A DNA stretch of 64,000 bases from Thamnidium elegans (GCA_025201345.1 JAIXMG010000003.1:1569020-1633019), one strand, 5' to 3'. Shown: positions 22,844 to 35,100, counted from the first letter of the stretch. The notes: generated by a model from the letters alone, not told the origin. Numbers and translations: made by a program.

Positions 22844-23544
22844 GCAGCTGTTCTACAAGAAGATTATATACAATTGACTTTAAGCCAAGTAGTAACTAGT
22901 CCCGGTGTAAACGAGAAAGAGCAAGAATCTATTACTTTCCGGAATAAAATAATCTATATTCAAAATTTATATACAAGGCTGTGTTTAGACAAGTGGGAAA
23001 ATCTTATTGAATACATCCATTTAATTCGATTATGTGATACACATTACGAGGATGATGACAGTGTAAATATGCAGCTATTCGTACCGAAAAATAAAATAGG
23101 TTTCACGAGTAATCTTAAAACGTTTATACCTGACAATGTAAGGAACACTGTCTTTCTTTTTATATGTACTAATATTTTTGTTAAAAAGGTGTTATACTTT
23201 AAGATCATAGAAAAATCAGGATCTTATAAACTTAGGATAAGTAAGTATTTATTAAATAAGGACGGAAAGACATATTCTGACTTATTCAAATAGGTTACCA
23301 TGAATGCGAGCCTTCAGAAGATAATGAAACAATCGCTTTGAAATATGATATTGCAGAAAATATAAAAACTTTAACTCTCACTTTTGAAGTCGAGAATTTC
23401 TGTGCTGACGTGTATTTGCCTCTCATAATTTCAATCATGCCTCACAGTTATTTCTGTTCTCTACACTTTGATTTAAAGGATATAGATAATGACCTTAAAA
23501 GAGACATTACATTAAAAGTAGGAGATCCGCTGTCTTTATTTTGA
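22844..23544 (+). CDS. Orphan two-exon gene, 5' end unresolved
   Basis: An open segment from about 22,844 runs through VVTSPGVNEKEQE, RLCLDKWENLIEYIHLIRLC and NVRNTVFLFICTNIF to a GTAAGT donor (exon end 23,240). The 53-bp intron has a CTGAC branch-like word and ends AAATAG. Exon 2 (23,294-23,544) continues in frame (YHECEPSEDNETIALKYDIA) to the stop after DPLSLF. No ATG precedes the open segment. An ATG at 22,819 starts a different frame (MVGLESILSS) that stops, so either an upstream exon or a frameshift exists. No family recognised. It is probably a real or recently dead lineage-specific gene. Confidence 0.5.
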
Positions 23545-24076
23545 TTCTAATATAAAATAATAATAAAAAAGCGCTTATTAAAATTATTTACTTCTATTGT
23601 TTATTTAAAAAGTGGTAAAAACAAGTCTATTAAACAACGTAATAACTATTAAAAAGAGTTCCTGGATCTATATATGTAAAAGCCCTCGAAGGAAGCTCTT
23701 GTAGATATATATATGTAGCAAGTTTTTATTAATCGATTTTTTCTTCTAATTTTGCTATTCCTTGCCAAATATTTTGGAACTATTGGCGAAGCTCTTGCTT
23801 CGCCTGAGTTGATCAATTACGTATTTGTTATTAAAATTAAGCGTTGTTTGTCCGAAGTTTTTTGGAGGTATAGTTAGATTAAAAAAAAGAAGAAAAGGTT
23901 TGCGTGAAATTTGTTTTACGCGTTTAGACATTTGGCTGTCTCTTCGACTGAGAGGATTTCATGATAAAATAAAAATTAATAGTGTGTAGTTATATACAAA
24001 TAGATATAATCTACTTACTTTTACATAAATATGAAAGGTATGAGGTAATATCAAGAACAACGGATAGTGTCTAACG
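23545..24076. other. Gene-free AT-rich stretch
   Basis: Contains an imperfect inverted repeat around GATCTATATATG / GTAGATATATATATG (23,665-23,720). Nothing coding seen. Confidence 0.4.
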
Positions 24077-24426
24077 TTATCGAAACGTATTTGGTGTAAC
24101 GGGCTTTTCTAATGTTCTACCATCTTTGGCCATAGTATAACAATTTATATAATCTCCTTCTACACCACTGGAGCATCTACCATTATCATTGCTTGATGCT
24201 CTGGCTTGTCTAAATCCAGAAACCGTCTTTACGTTATCTTAATTGATAACTTTAGTTTCATACTGACTTTCATAAAGAAATAAAAAAAAAAAAGAAACCC
24301 AATGTCTATACGGCATCACAGTCAGGTGGGCCACATTTGGATCTAGAACTTCTCTTGTATACGGCGTTTGCTTCAAGAAAAGCCATATCATCTTGTATCG
24401 GCATAAAAGAGAACAAAAGCGCTAGA
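24077..24426 (-). pseudogene. Remnant of a small secreted Cys-containing protein
   Basis: Two minus-strand open segments. The first (about 24,426-24,312) reads FFLALLFSF, a signal-peptide-like core, followed by AVYKRSSRSKCGPPDCDAV with a KR site of Kex2 type and a CxxxxC pair. The second (about 24,243-24,077) reads GFRQARASSNDNGRCSSG and GDYINCYTMAKDG, then a stop. The intervening 70 bp resembles an intron, but no splice choice keeps the frame, and no ATG starts the signal peptide. It looks like a degraded gene for a small secreted protein. Function unknown. Confidence 0.35.
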
Positions 24427-25197
24427 AAAAAGCATAATAATCAATATAAGATATAAGCTCGTTTAAAAAGTGTACATATAAAAAAGATACTTAATTCCGA
24501 TATACATAATAGAAAGAAAGGTGATAAGATGCATCTGTATTAGAACGAGACAAAAAGTAAATTACTGGTATACGCAATAAAGATAAATTTTACTATGATA
24601 AAATAAGTACGGAGACTATTTGCTCATTGATTTAGAACCAGCTTCGTTACGGACGAACTAAGATTTATTCCAGGAGTTCATCAAAGAATAGTATGGGTAA
24701 CCTACAAAATAAATAATTCAGTCAAAATAATTCTTTGAAGATATATTCAGGTTTTCGAGGTTTCGTACATTTGGCAATAAGTTTACTTATCTTTGTGGAA
24801 TAAAAAACTATTAATAGTTACACAACTTCGCCTCTTTTGAAGCAAAGCTTAATGATATTCACGCATCTTTTATAAATATCAACGCAATTATTTCACGCCA
24901 CATTGGTATATTAATCTGTAGGTATTATCGATAAGTGAAAAAAAGGGGGAAGCATAGGGCCAAGATCATATATTTGTAAATAAAAATTGATCCCCACTTT
25001 CTATTTTTTTTCAAGGGTCTTTGCATCCGCGTTTCTATTATATATATATATATATATCTTGTGCACAGATTTTCAAAGTGGCATATATGCAACATAGGTC
25101 AGTTTTTATTTTAAAAGTCTAAGGCGATTTAATAAATGTTTTCATTATATTGGACGCCAAACGTCTTAGAGTTTTATTGCATGAATATACTTATAAC
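24427..25197. other. Gene-free AT-rich stretch
   Basis: No supported feature beyond a TA microsatellite near 25,039-25,056. Confidence 0.4.
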
Positions 25198-26182
25198 TGT
25201 GATATTGACGGTTATAAAATAAAAGTGAATATCAAAATACAAAAAATATAATATAATAACAGAAAATTATCAGGCTTTAAAAATGTAATGGTTTTTATTA
25301 TAAGAAAATGTGTGCGCTTTATGTACATATGGGGTTTAAATGGATGCTTATCGTCAGATGTGATACTTAGACAGTATTAGCAAGCCATTCATGTAATGGT
25401 AAGATAACTTTAAAAGAGAATAAAGTTAAATTAGCATTGAGAAATAAGATTGTGGTATATCTAATCCGAATTAAACAAAATAAATACCTTTGGCTTACAA
25501 ACGAAAATGTAAAGGTAATTACAGAGGTAGAAAACAGGAACAAATAGAATATAAGTTTATTAAAAGAAAATAATAAAAGTATAAAAAGAATAATATGGAT
25601 ATTAAACAGATAAAAACACTAAAGTGTTATTTATATCTATTGTGTGGTGTTTATACGTTGTCGAGAATTAATGATAAAATTAGTAAGGTATTTGAATATT
25701 TAAATAAGGGTAGGTTGTAGTGGATTAAAGTCCTAAGAATTGTTATCGTATTAACTAAATCAAGGCAATGATCTTGGGTCATTACAATTCATATATGAGC
25801 AGTTTTAAAATAGAATAGTTTCCTCAGAAAGTTAATTATAACAGCAGCGATGCCTGTTATCTTTCCAGTTGGCTTCAAGACTAAAATATATAAGATAGAG
25901 GCTTGTGGATCATAAATGATAAGACAATTATTTATGTAAACCAGTTATCTTCTGTTTGTCAAGAGTTTCAGACTTCTAATTTTATGATCAAAGCGATAGA
26001 ACAATAGAATATATCTGAGATTAATTTGTAAGTAGATACTCTGATTTGTGTATAGCTTATGTACGTGACATATGAGGATATAACTTATATAAGTATATAT
26101 AAATTAGTATTGTGGAAATATAATACGTAGATATAACAATATATAAATTAGTATTATTGAAATATAATGCGTAGATACAACA
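25198..26182. repeat. Degenerate LTR of family A (TGTGATATTGACG...ACAACA)
   Basis: Begins TGTGATATTGACG and ends GTAGATACAACA, matching the first and last bases of the solo LTR at 26,403-26,944 and the one at 58,007-58,449. Shared inner words include TGTGTGC near a TATGTACAT-like run and GACATATGAGGATA near the 3' end. It is longer than the others, so it probably carries an internal insertion or tandem end duplication (two ACAACA/ATAACA ends 44 bp apart). No matching target duplication was found. Confidence 0.55.
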
Positions 26183-26402
26183 GACAGTACCTACATTGAA
26201 ATATGTAATACAATACAAGACAAAAATAATAGTAACCATGCTTACGTATGAAGATATGTAGTGAATATAAAGGGTAAATGTGATAGTAATATATGAAAAA
26301 GGGGTCTAAAGTGACGAAAAGTGGTAGATAATCAGGATAATAGTAGATATGAAATATAATTTAAATAAAATAAATAGTAGAAGAGTTATGTACTTGAGGA
26401 GT

Positions 26403-26944
26403 TGTGATATTGACGATTATGTTAATAAGAGTAAATATCAAAAAAGAAAAATAAAGAATATAAACATAAAATTTATCAGACTTTAAAAAGGAATTGTTGT
26501 TTTTATTAATGAAATAATGTGTGCCTTATATACAAAATAAGTTAAATAAGCGCTTATCAACTTAATATGAAACATGAACAATGTTTACCATTTAATAGTG
26601 GATGAGTAATTTGAAAATATAAATAGTTTCTTTAGAAGGTCAATTATAACAGCGGAAATGCTTATTATCTTTCTAATTGGCTTTCTAAATAAAAGGTCCA
26701 AGATAGAGGCATGTTCATTCAAAATAAATGGGGTATTATTTATGAACCATTTATCTGTCTTTGATAAGAATTAAAACAGTCTAATGCTTATATAATCGAT
26801 AAAAGAGAACAATATAAGGTATCTGAGTAGATATATGTAATATACGACATTTGTGTATAAATTGTGTAAGAAATATGTGAGAACATGTACTTGTATAAGT
26901 TATGTGTAAATTTGTATCATTGAATATATTACGTAAGTACAACA
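26403..26944. repeat. Solo LTR, family A, with 5-bp target duplication
   Basis: A 542-bp sequence with TG...CA ends (TGTGATATTGACG to GTACAACA), directly flanked by GGAGT at 26,398-26,402 and 26,945-26,949. No internal retroelement sequence adjoins, so it is a solo LTR left by LTR-LTR recombination. Confidence 0.75.
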
Positions 26945-27509
26945 GGAGTATAGGAAATTCAGTGCGTAACAATAATTTAATTGTATACTTCTTTAACTTA
27001 TAAAAGACCTCTTAATTAGCTTTTATTCATCTCTTTATTCTTGTTACACGACAAAATACTATTTTCTCTTTTGATTTTGGATGAAGCAAATCGTGGATTC
27101 ATCCAATGCATGGACAATCTAATAGATGGTTCATCCATACAAATAATTTATCAATATCTTTTCTTATCTCTTTTTAAAAACATATAAATACCAAACGATT
27201 TATCAAATAAAAATAAAAATCAATTAACTTACTACTTAACTAAATACTTAAAAAGGGTTTTCTTTTTGATTATTCTAATCTTTTTACTACTATTTTATCC
27301 CCTTCTACCATATTTACTCGTAGCTTGATTCCCTTGAATTATTTAAAATTCATTGTATCCTTTTAATTTTATTTAAACTATATTTCTACCATTAAGTCGT
27401 TCTACTTATAAAACAGGAACTGGTGCTCACTATTTATACTATTTTATTTTACACCACGTAACATCAATTAACAAATTCCAAATTTCTAACATTCTATATT
27501 TTTTTTATC

Positions 27510-28495
27510 CTTGAATTCCCTAGGATCTTACTCTCCATTGTATTTTTTACCTAAATCTTTTATTCTACTTTATTACTTAAGTCGTTCTACTTATAAAACA
27601 GGAACTGGTGCTCACTTTTCTTACTATTACCTTATTATACTCTTTTTACACTTTACCACACTAACGATTGATTAACAGTAGAGAAATAAAAGATAAAAGG
27701 TAATAGTAATGATACAATGTGGGTCCGTTGAGATAAATAATTTATAAGTTCTTTAAAAGAGGAGATAGCCAGAGAGCCTTCTAGTATATCCAGTTTTAAA
27801 TAGTGAGCACCACGTCGTTTTTATATAAATATATATTATAAATATAAGGAGACGAATCCAAAGAGAGAGAAAATAAAGTAAAAAAATATAATTGATAAAA
27901 TAAAATATAAAAGTACAAGGAAATATAGTATTAATATACTTGTTTTCAAGGGAATCAAAGGGAAAATAAAGTTATAAAAGTTATTATAAAGAAAAATAAT
28001 AGTATACGTGGTAAAATACTTCAAGTTATAGTCAGTGAATTTATGTTATAATATGATTGATTTTTATTTAAAGTAATTTTTAGGGGTTTTTATATCTGAA
28101 TATATGTAATGGGATCGGTTATTCTTACCCATGATTTCTCGGAAAGAGAAATAGATGATACTAAGATTTTAATTCTATAATTTGTTTTAAGATAAAAAGA
28201 GTAAAGTATAATGAAAAAGATACTAAAGTTTTAGAATAAGATAATTTAGTTTATCTGAAAGTAAAAAGTCGGAAGTGTTGTAAAAAGAATTATTAAAAGT
28301 CAGAATTGTCAGATTGTAATAGTAAGTTGTTAATCAATAGATAGTGTGGTAAAGTGTAAAAAGAGTATAATAAGGTAATAGTAAGAAAAGTGAGCACCAG
28401 TTCCTGTTTTATAAGTAGAACGACTTAAGTAATAAAGTAGAATAAAAGATTTAGGTAAAAAATACAATGGAGAGTAAGATCCAAGGGAATTCAAG
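27510..28495. repeat. Large inverted repeat: 168-bp arms, 650-bp spacer
   Basis: The arm 27,510-27,677 (CTTGAATTCCC ... GATTGATTAACA) is repeated in reverse complement at 28,328-28,495 with few differences; both arms are 168 bp. Each contains the word AAACAGGAACTGGTGCTCAC, which also occurs once more at about 27,410-27,430 in direct orientation. Arms could be two LTR ends inserted head to head, or a cruciform-prone element. The spacer is AT-rich with no gene. Confidence 0.75.
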
Positions 28496-28799
28496 TACAA
28501 AATAAAATAAAAGAGCTTGCTTCTAAAGGTCTTTTATAAAATAAAGGAAGTATAAGATTAAATTGTTTACAAAGAGTGAATTATATTTTATTAAATAAAA
28601 GTTGAAGGTATTTATATCATTTTTAGTTTTCTTAATTAGGTATTTAAATTTATAACAACCATGGAGGTTTGATTTCTTGTGTTAGGACAACAAGGACGAT
28701 CCTTGTTAACATTATTTTATCAGAAAGAGGTAGTTTGTATAACACTGTCACAAGGAAATAAGTCTATAGACACTACATCAAACAAAAAATTAGTAAAAG
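28496..28799. other. Gene-free stretch downstream of tRNA-Asp
   Basis: AT-rich with no gene. The T runs just past the tRNA 3' end (read on the minus strand: CTTTTACTAATTTTTT at about 28,784-28,799) can serve as the Pol III terminator. Confidence 0.5.
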
Positions 28800-28871
28800 C
28801 TCTCCGACTGGGAATTGAACCCAGGTCTCCCGCGTGACAGGCGGGGATACTCACCACTATACTATCGAAGA
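28800..28871 (-). tRNA. tRNA-Asp (GTC)
   Basis: 72-nt cloverleaf on the minus strand, without CCA. Acceptor TCTTCGA pairs with TCGGAGA (one G-U pair), discriminator G. D arm GTATAGTGGTGAGTAT; anticodon stem and loop CCCGC-CTGTCAC-GCGGG gives anticodon GTC; the T arm is CTGGG-TTCAATT-CCCAG. The sequence closely follows the eukaryotic tRNA-Asp consensus. A T-rich Pol III stop follows. A Ty3/Gypsy element is inserted 11 bp upstream of its 5' end. Confidence 0.95.
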
Positions 28872-28882
28872 GAGACATTGTC

Positions 28883-29241
28883 TGATACGTGGTATAGAAA
28901 ATCAAATGAAGATCATAAGCTGAGACTGAAATGTTACAACACGTGATTATCACGTTTTGGAGACTTCATACACTACAATAATTTTAGATATAGTTTTTAG
29001 AAGTATAATTTTAATAAAACAAGCTTTTCTTTAGTAATTTTAATTTGTATAACTTGATATTCTGAGTTTTGAAGAACGAATTGAATTGGAAATATAATAG
29101 AAGGAATTGGATATCTATTGTACAACTTATCACTACTAATACTTAAATACTCTGTTTAACAAGTCTCGGAGCAGCGTATTCAAAGGAACAATCAGTTTCA
29201 AACAACTAACCATTCTACAAACAAGTACCGTAATCGTAACA
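28883..29241 (+). repeat. 5' LTR of the outer element
   Basis: 359 bp, TG...CA ends, contains CACGTG at 28,940-28,945. Its first base lies 12 nt from the first transcribed base of the mature tRNA-Asp. Confidence 0.93.
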
Positions 29242-29242
29242 T

Positions 29243-29260
29243 TGGAGGTCTCGCCGAGAC
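29243..29260 (+). other. Primer-binding site, probably tRNA-Gln-like
   Basis: TGGAGGTCTCGCCGAGAC begins one base after the LTR. It is complementary to a tRNA 3' end ...GTCTCGGCGAGACCTCCA; a U discriminator followed by CCA with an ACC acceptor end suggests tRNA-Gln. The primer tRNA itself is not in the window, so this is inference. Confidence 0.55.
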
Positions 29261-29457
29261 TTATTTTAATCAATTACCGTACCATTTATAACTAAACACC
29301 AATCGAAAACAATAATTAAGAAACAAACAAATAATATAAGATCTTTTATTTTAAACGATATATTGGAGAATCGACCTGTCAAAAATTAAATTAGAGTTTG
29401 ACAACATCCTAGCAAGAAATTTTTATAAAATTTTTTTAATCGAATTACAATTACGAT

Positions 29458-30432
29458 ATGACTGATATTAAAAACGAAAACGCCACCCATCAGCGCGGAC
29501 CAAGCCCCGCTGATTATATGAATTTGATGAATAAGATCCCTAACTATTCTGGAAGTAGAGATGTAAACAAGGCTGAAATATGGTTGAAGACTGTTAAGTC
29601 GTACAAAGGATTTTTCACAACAAATTTTAATCACGAAATGTTCTTGACGGCTATCACTAACTCATTCACAGACCGTGCTGAAGATTGGTGGGACACTGTT
29701 GGTGAAACAATTACAACTTGGGAGGAATTCTTGAGTAAATTCAAGAGTAAATTTATTCAACCTACCGTTGGTGAAACTTGGAGGAAATTGAGAAGCATTG
29801 AACAAGAATATGGAAAGACGGTAGAACACTTCACTAGTGAACTAAATGTGTTGTTCAAAGCTGCTGGTGTAAAAGATGAAGAAATGAAGATTTCGTTGTT
29901 TATATCCGGAGTGAATTCTGATATTGGATTCGAGTTAGAGAAGAAACGAATGAACTTGAGAACCTATGAAGATGTGATTGAAGAAGCTGCCAGCTTAGAG
30001 ACATTATTAATGAAGTATAACAAGAATAATAATAATAAAAATGATAAGAAAATAAGTTTTATAGATGAAGTAGATAGCAAACTTACAATTAGTAATACGA
30101 CAGCGAATGACAGTAGCTCTGTATCTACCCAAGATACACTCGAAAAATTAATTAATTCAATGAATCAATTGAGCATCAACATCGTACAACAGCAAGAACA
30201 GTTGAAGATGAATCTGCAACAGCAACAAATTCAACCCCAACAGCATAACCAGAGACAAACGTTCAATAGACCACCATATGGGAGTGACAAAAGATTCGTT
30301 TGTTGGAATTGCGGTAAAGATGGACATGCTAGTAGATTCTGTCCTGAACCACCTGCGAATAGGAATTACCAAGACAATAGTGGTAACCTATATAATGACC
30401 AACAACAGGGAAAAGACATGGGACAACAGTAA
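29458..30432 (+). CDS. gag: Gag of the outer Ty3/Gypsy element
   Basis: 324 residues from ATG. The retrotransposon Gag core is at about 20-175 (WWDTVGETITTWEEFLSKFKSKF, with the conserved W and the region FTSELNVLF). This is followed by an Asn/Gln-rich linker and a CCHC zinc knuckle CWNCGKDGHASRFC near 280-293. Gag forms the virus-like particle and the knuckle binds element RNA. The 3' end overlaps pol in the -1 frame through a GGGAAAA heptamer at 30,408-30,414. A 216-bp leader separates the LTR from the start codon. Confidence 0.93.
   Translation: MTDIKNENATHQRGPSPADYMNLMNKIPNYSGSRDVNKAEIWLKTVKSYKGFFTTNFNHEMFLTAITNSFTDRAEDWWDTVGETITTWEEFLSKFKSKFIQPTVGETWRKLRSIEQEYGKTVEHFTSELNVLFKAAGVKDEEMKISLFISGVNSDIGFELEKKRMNLRTYEDVIEEAASLETLLMKYNKNNNNKNDKKISFIDEVDSKLTISNTTANDSSSVSTQDTLEKLINSMNQLSINIVQQQEQLKMNLQQQQIQPQQHNQRQTFNRPPYGSDKRFVCWNCGKDGHASRFCPEPPANRNYQDNSGNLYNDQQQGKDMGQQ
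30408..30414 (+). promoter_or_regulatory. Probable -1 ribosomal frameshift site (GGGAAAA)
   Basis: In the gag frame the bases read G GGA AAA, the X XXY YYZ pattern used for -1 slippage, 15 nt before the gag stop codon. The pol frame opens exactly in -1 and continues without a stop to the CACTA insertion. Confidence 0.65.
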
Positions 30433-31541
30433 TCGGTGGAGATACTGCTGTCCATATCAATAATAATAAAATAAATACATATAATGAAAATAATACTCCA
30501 CCCACACAAAATATAAAAAATAATAATATAAAACCGCCATATAAAGAACTTCTAGAGAATAACGCACATACTAACTCAATTCAATTAGTCCAAGTTACTA
30601 ACAACTCAATACAGGAAGGAAATCATCTCTCAAGTATTGATATTAACGCTGTAAAAAGAAAAGGAACAGGAAGTATTGAAGAAGGAAGAACGACAACAAG
30701 AAGAAAAGGTAAGGAAAAAGAAAACGTGAATCTAAGTAACATGGAAATCGACCACCCTGAAGGAAGCAATTCTATTCGTCCCAATTCTCAATTTGTAAAC
30801 TATACGCCGCACAATGTAATGTCATTAAATGAACCGAGTATGAACACCCTCACCGAAGGTGTGATTAAACCCGTACGAAGGAAACTAAGTCGTAGACCAA
30901 GGAAAGAAGTTCATGTCAACGTACAGGATACCTGGGAAAAACTAAGGAATACCCAAGTAACTATGTCTGTAGCAGAGTTCTTAGCCTTAAATAAAAACGC
31001 TGCAAGAGAAGTCAAAGAAGGAATTATGTACCTGCATAGGCGAAAACCTTCAGGTAAAAATAAAAATAAAATTTACCAAAATATAAGTATATCTACAAAT
31101 CCTGTAATGATCGGTGCCTTACGAAGTAACGGATTACTCGATGAAGAAGAATTGTTAAGAAGAAACTATAACAGAAGTAACCCACACGAATCCTCAGTCA
31201 AGCACTTCCAGTCCGATGAAGAAAGTAATGGCGAGTCAAGTGAAACGAATTGTAACTCTAGTAGCGATGATAGCGAATACGATAATTCTTCCGAAAGTTT
31301 TTATGAAGAGAGTGATGACGGTGAATCGACTATAATAAATTATCCTTACGATTCTATCAAGATGAGAAACGCAAGGCCCGTTAGAGTTTTCGTAAATATC
31401 CACAATCGATTGGTCGAAGCTATTCTAGACTCTGGCGCAGCTGTTTCCGTAATGAGTATACGACTAGCAAGAATTCTGAATATCAAAGTCAATAATGAAG
31501 ATAGAATGGTATTATCTGGGTTCTCGAGCAATAAGAGCGTG
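30414..31541 (+). pseudogene. pol: Pol, first part (linker and start of protease), outer element
   Basis: Open in the -1 frame relative to gag. A long polar linker, partly Asn- and acidic-rich, precedes the aspartic protease: VFVNIHNRLVEAILDSGAAV, catalytic D-S-G, then NKSV at the CACTA insertion site. The frame is cut by the CACTA transposon immediately after GTG (31,539-31,541). The remainder resumes at 44,674. Confidence 0.85.
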
Positions 31542-32181
31542 CACTATGGCGAGAAAAAATGATAAATTTAATCATCAATGATTGCAGAATCAGTGGACTG
31601 ATTACAGCGTCAGTAATGATTCAAATTAAGCTGTACAGAAATAAAATTATCAGTGAGATTGAAGCTCCTCTAAATTAAGCACAGATTTACTTTTTTTTTC
31701 TCACTTTTTTTTTTTTTTTTTTTTTTTTTTTGCTAACAAAAAATCGTCGTTTGAAATAAAAGTGATCTCAATCGTTAGACAATCATTGATGATAAGTTTA
31801 TCAGTGAATAATATTTTTCTTTTCATAACACTGACTTACCGTTATATTTAATATTCCGCCCAGTGAAATACTATATATAAGAGCTTTTTTTTTGAAGCAT
31901 CATTGTAACTTTATTTTATTTTTTCTTAATTCTAAATTAATACTGCCGTCAACCAGAATCGTAAAATAACTTCCACGGATTATTCTATTAGGAACATCGA
32001 GACTTTCATTAACTTCAGCACTACAAATATTCACAATAAACATCACTTAAGAAATCGCAAGTCACGATCAAAGTAAATAAATCTTTTTTTGGCAAAACTG
32101 TTTTTTTTTTTGAGACAAAATAATCTTTTTATTAACCTTTTATTATTATTATCATTAAACGACGAAAAAAAAATTGTACTA
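31542..32181. repeat. Left TIR and subterminal region of CACTA
   Basis: TIR in the first ~35 bp, then ATCATCAATGATT, ATCAGTGGACTGATT and similar palindromic words, a 29-T run near 31,703-31,731, and ATCATTGATGATAAGTTTATCAGTG at about 31,780-31,806. No gene. It is presumably bound by the element's own proteins. Confidence 0.7.
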
Positions 32182-35100
32182 CTACAACAAGTCGTTAATC
32201 TTGCCTGCATTTGTCGACATGTCTTTATGGAATGCTGTGGAAGGAGAAATCACGTAGAACCAGTTAGATGGCTCAACCTGGTTATTTTTCAGGTCTGTTT
32301 TTTGTATTAAACCGACTGTAGAAATTATATCAGCAACGTCTATCACCGCGTACTTTTTATTTTCTGTTTCACTAAATGGCTGAACCATTGGTATAGATTT
32401 TGAATGAAGAGCAGTTTTGTGCGATTTCATGACCTCAACGACAGCATAGAAACTTCCATGGGGTCTACTTTCTTCAAGTTCCAAGTCAATTTCAAAAAAG
32501 AATAAGAGCTTACCGAGATACCAGTTTGGAATAGATTGTAAACGATTATTGACCCTAGTAGTCATTAGAAAAGTGGAAATGTCAGCAATGGTAAATAAAC
32601 ATATATAAATAAAACGTACCTTTTTTTTACATTCGACTCAAACATTACAAACTCTCCGCCTCTTTTAGTACAGCTTGCTGGTAATTTGGATTTAAAAAGA
32701 ACAGAAGTAAGTACATGGGAGTCACGCCATAGTTTTGCTGCTGGCGTTATTATTAAGTCCAAGTTCAACACTAGTGGGCGGCCTTTGTTGATACCCAAGA
32801 AGCGACGCTTGTAAGATGCTATTGCTAGAATCAACGAATCCATTCTAACCAAACCTTCAATAGTAAGGTCACCAGAATAACCCTTAGGTATCAAAACGGG
32901 AGAAGAAAATGGTTCCCATAGTTGTGGATAGTCATTGCAATTGTCTATATACGTAGCTGGATGCTTGACGAAGCCTGTCTTGTTACTTTCCGGGTTTCTA
33001 TTATACAAAACAGAGAAATCAATCATACCGGTAGCTTCTAAAAATTTGAACCGTGTGATCCTTTCAAGAACATTTATTGCATTCGCATCCACATTCACTC
33101 TTGCTCTCATCTTCTTTTTGTAATTTCCAATCTCGCGCTCCATACTTCTAACACTAATGTTTCTTAAAGAAGAGCATTGTTCGATAATATGGGGGATGTG
33201 AAAAAGGTGATGCATCGACGACTTGTAAATAGAATTTGAAATAGCTTTTGCGGTAATTTGTCTATCAATATAGCGATACCAAGTTTCAAGAGAACTATAT
33301 AGTTTAATCAAATAAGTAAGTTAAATAACACCAAACTAAAATTTACTTCTCGCTGAATACTCACTGAAATATACAATAGAAAATAAGTCCTTTAGAGTAT
33401 TGATAAAAGTCTTAGTTGTGATTGTTTTTATTTTAGATGAAAAAGAAGGATGTATTTATACTAAAGGGGTTATACAATTAGCCATTCTAATTGTAGAGTA
33501 ATAAAAGTCAGTTTTAAATATCATAAGTATTATGGTTAATCCTTATTGATAATCCGATTGGTTTAAGCATTTATGCGCATTGTGTTTAATTGGTAGTTCT
33601 TATTATTAAATGGCAGTTGCCCTGTCATTGATAATAATAATGGATGATTGCTTAGGATAATTCTATATTGTATTATTAATCGTCTATGTTTAATAATGTT
33701 TAGTTTTGATGTGCTATATCGTAATAATAACGAAGATGAAGAGGGATATATAGTCTGTATATATCATTATCCCCCGCCAAATGGAGGCAACATTTTTTGA
33801 GTAGTAGATTTTTCGCATGAAAATACTGAGATCAATTTGTGAGAAAAATTTGGATCTATTTTTTTTTTATGTGTAACCAACCAGCATATGAGCGGATCAT
33901 AGTGAGAAATATAAAAGATTATCAGAATAGAGCAGGTGCTATTGTTGACGTGAATCGTGACATAACTTTGTTGAATAAGGGGAAGAGAGAGAGAGAGAGA
34001 GAAAAAAAAAAGAATTGCTTTTTAAGAACAAAAAAATTCTAAAATATAAATCTTGAAAAAAAAAAAAAAAATGTATGTTTTTGTAATGTATAATAGAGAA
34101 GAGAGAAATAATATAATGCAGGAATGAACTATCTGAAAAACCCTTATAAAAAAACCTCGTGAGGAAAAATAATAAGTATTGAAGGGAAAAGATATATCAT
34201 TATGCGGGTGAAGTAGAATCAAGGCGACGAGACTTTCGCTTCTCGTGTCGTTCAGAACGATCAGGAATATGACGGATATTGACAGTCTTTGGTAACTTTT
34301 GATTACCTGTAGAAATGACTGAATTTCTACGGGCCCAATACTTTTCAATGTGTGTTTTATCTGGGAAATGACTGGCAGGTTCCCAGGTATCATCGTCTGT
34401 AGTGTAACCTTTCCATCTTACGCGATAAAGATAGTTGGTAGGATTACTGCCTTTATGTGACACAATACTTTGTACTTCATAAAAGTCATTGTTATCTTGA
34501 GATGGTGATGCATCCTGTTTCTTAACGTTATCTGTGGAAATAAGTTTAATTTGGGATGTAGGTATATCCCGAGATAAAAGATTTTTGGCACTATCCATGA
34601 GGACATAAGATCCATTTGAGGTATGATTGATGATATGGAAGGGACCAAGATAGCGTTCTTCAGTTTTTCCACTTCGAAGCACATTTTTAATCATGACTGT
34701 AGCACCAATAGGGTATTTATCAGTAATTATTTTATGTGTTTTCATAAAACGAGCTTTGTCTTTAGCTTGTGTGGTTTGAATGCGTTTAGTTAAAGCGGGA
34801 ATAAGGTATTCGTTAACTGTTTTAAACTTAGCAGCGATGGCATCAGAATTAATCGAAGACTGGTCGAAATTTGGATTAACATTTGTATAATTAGAAAAAT
34901 CATTTGCGCGTCTGTTAAACATAACGGCAAAAGGTGTAGAATGATGAAGTCGTGAAACTTTTAAATTTAATGCTAATTGAGTAGCGGGTAGGAGAGTATC
35001 CCATTGGCTTTTAACACCTTGTAGCTTTTTTATAAGTGTACGTTTAGTGGAATGAACGTAGGCCTCATTCGTGCCATTCGAATTTGGAGTGTATGCAAGG

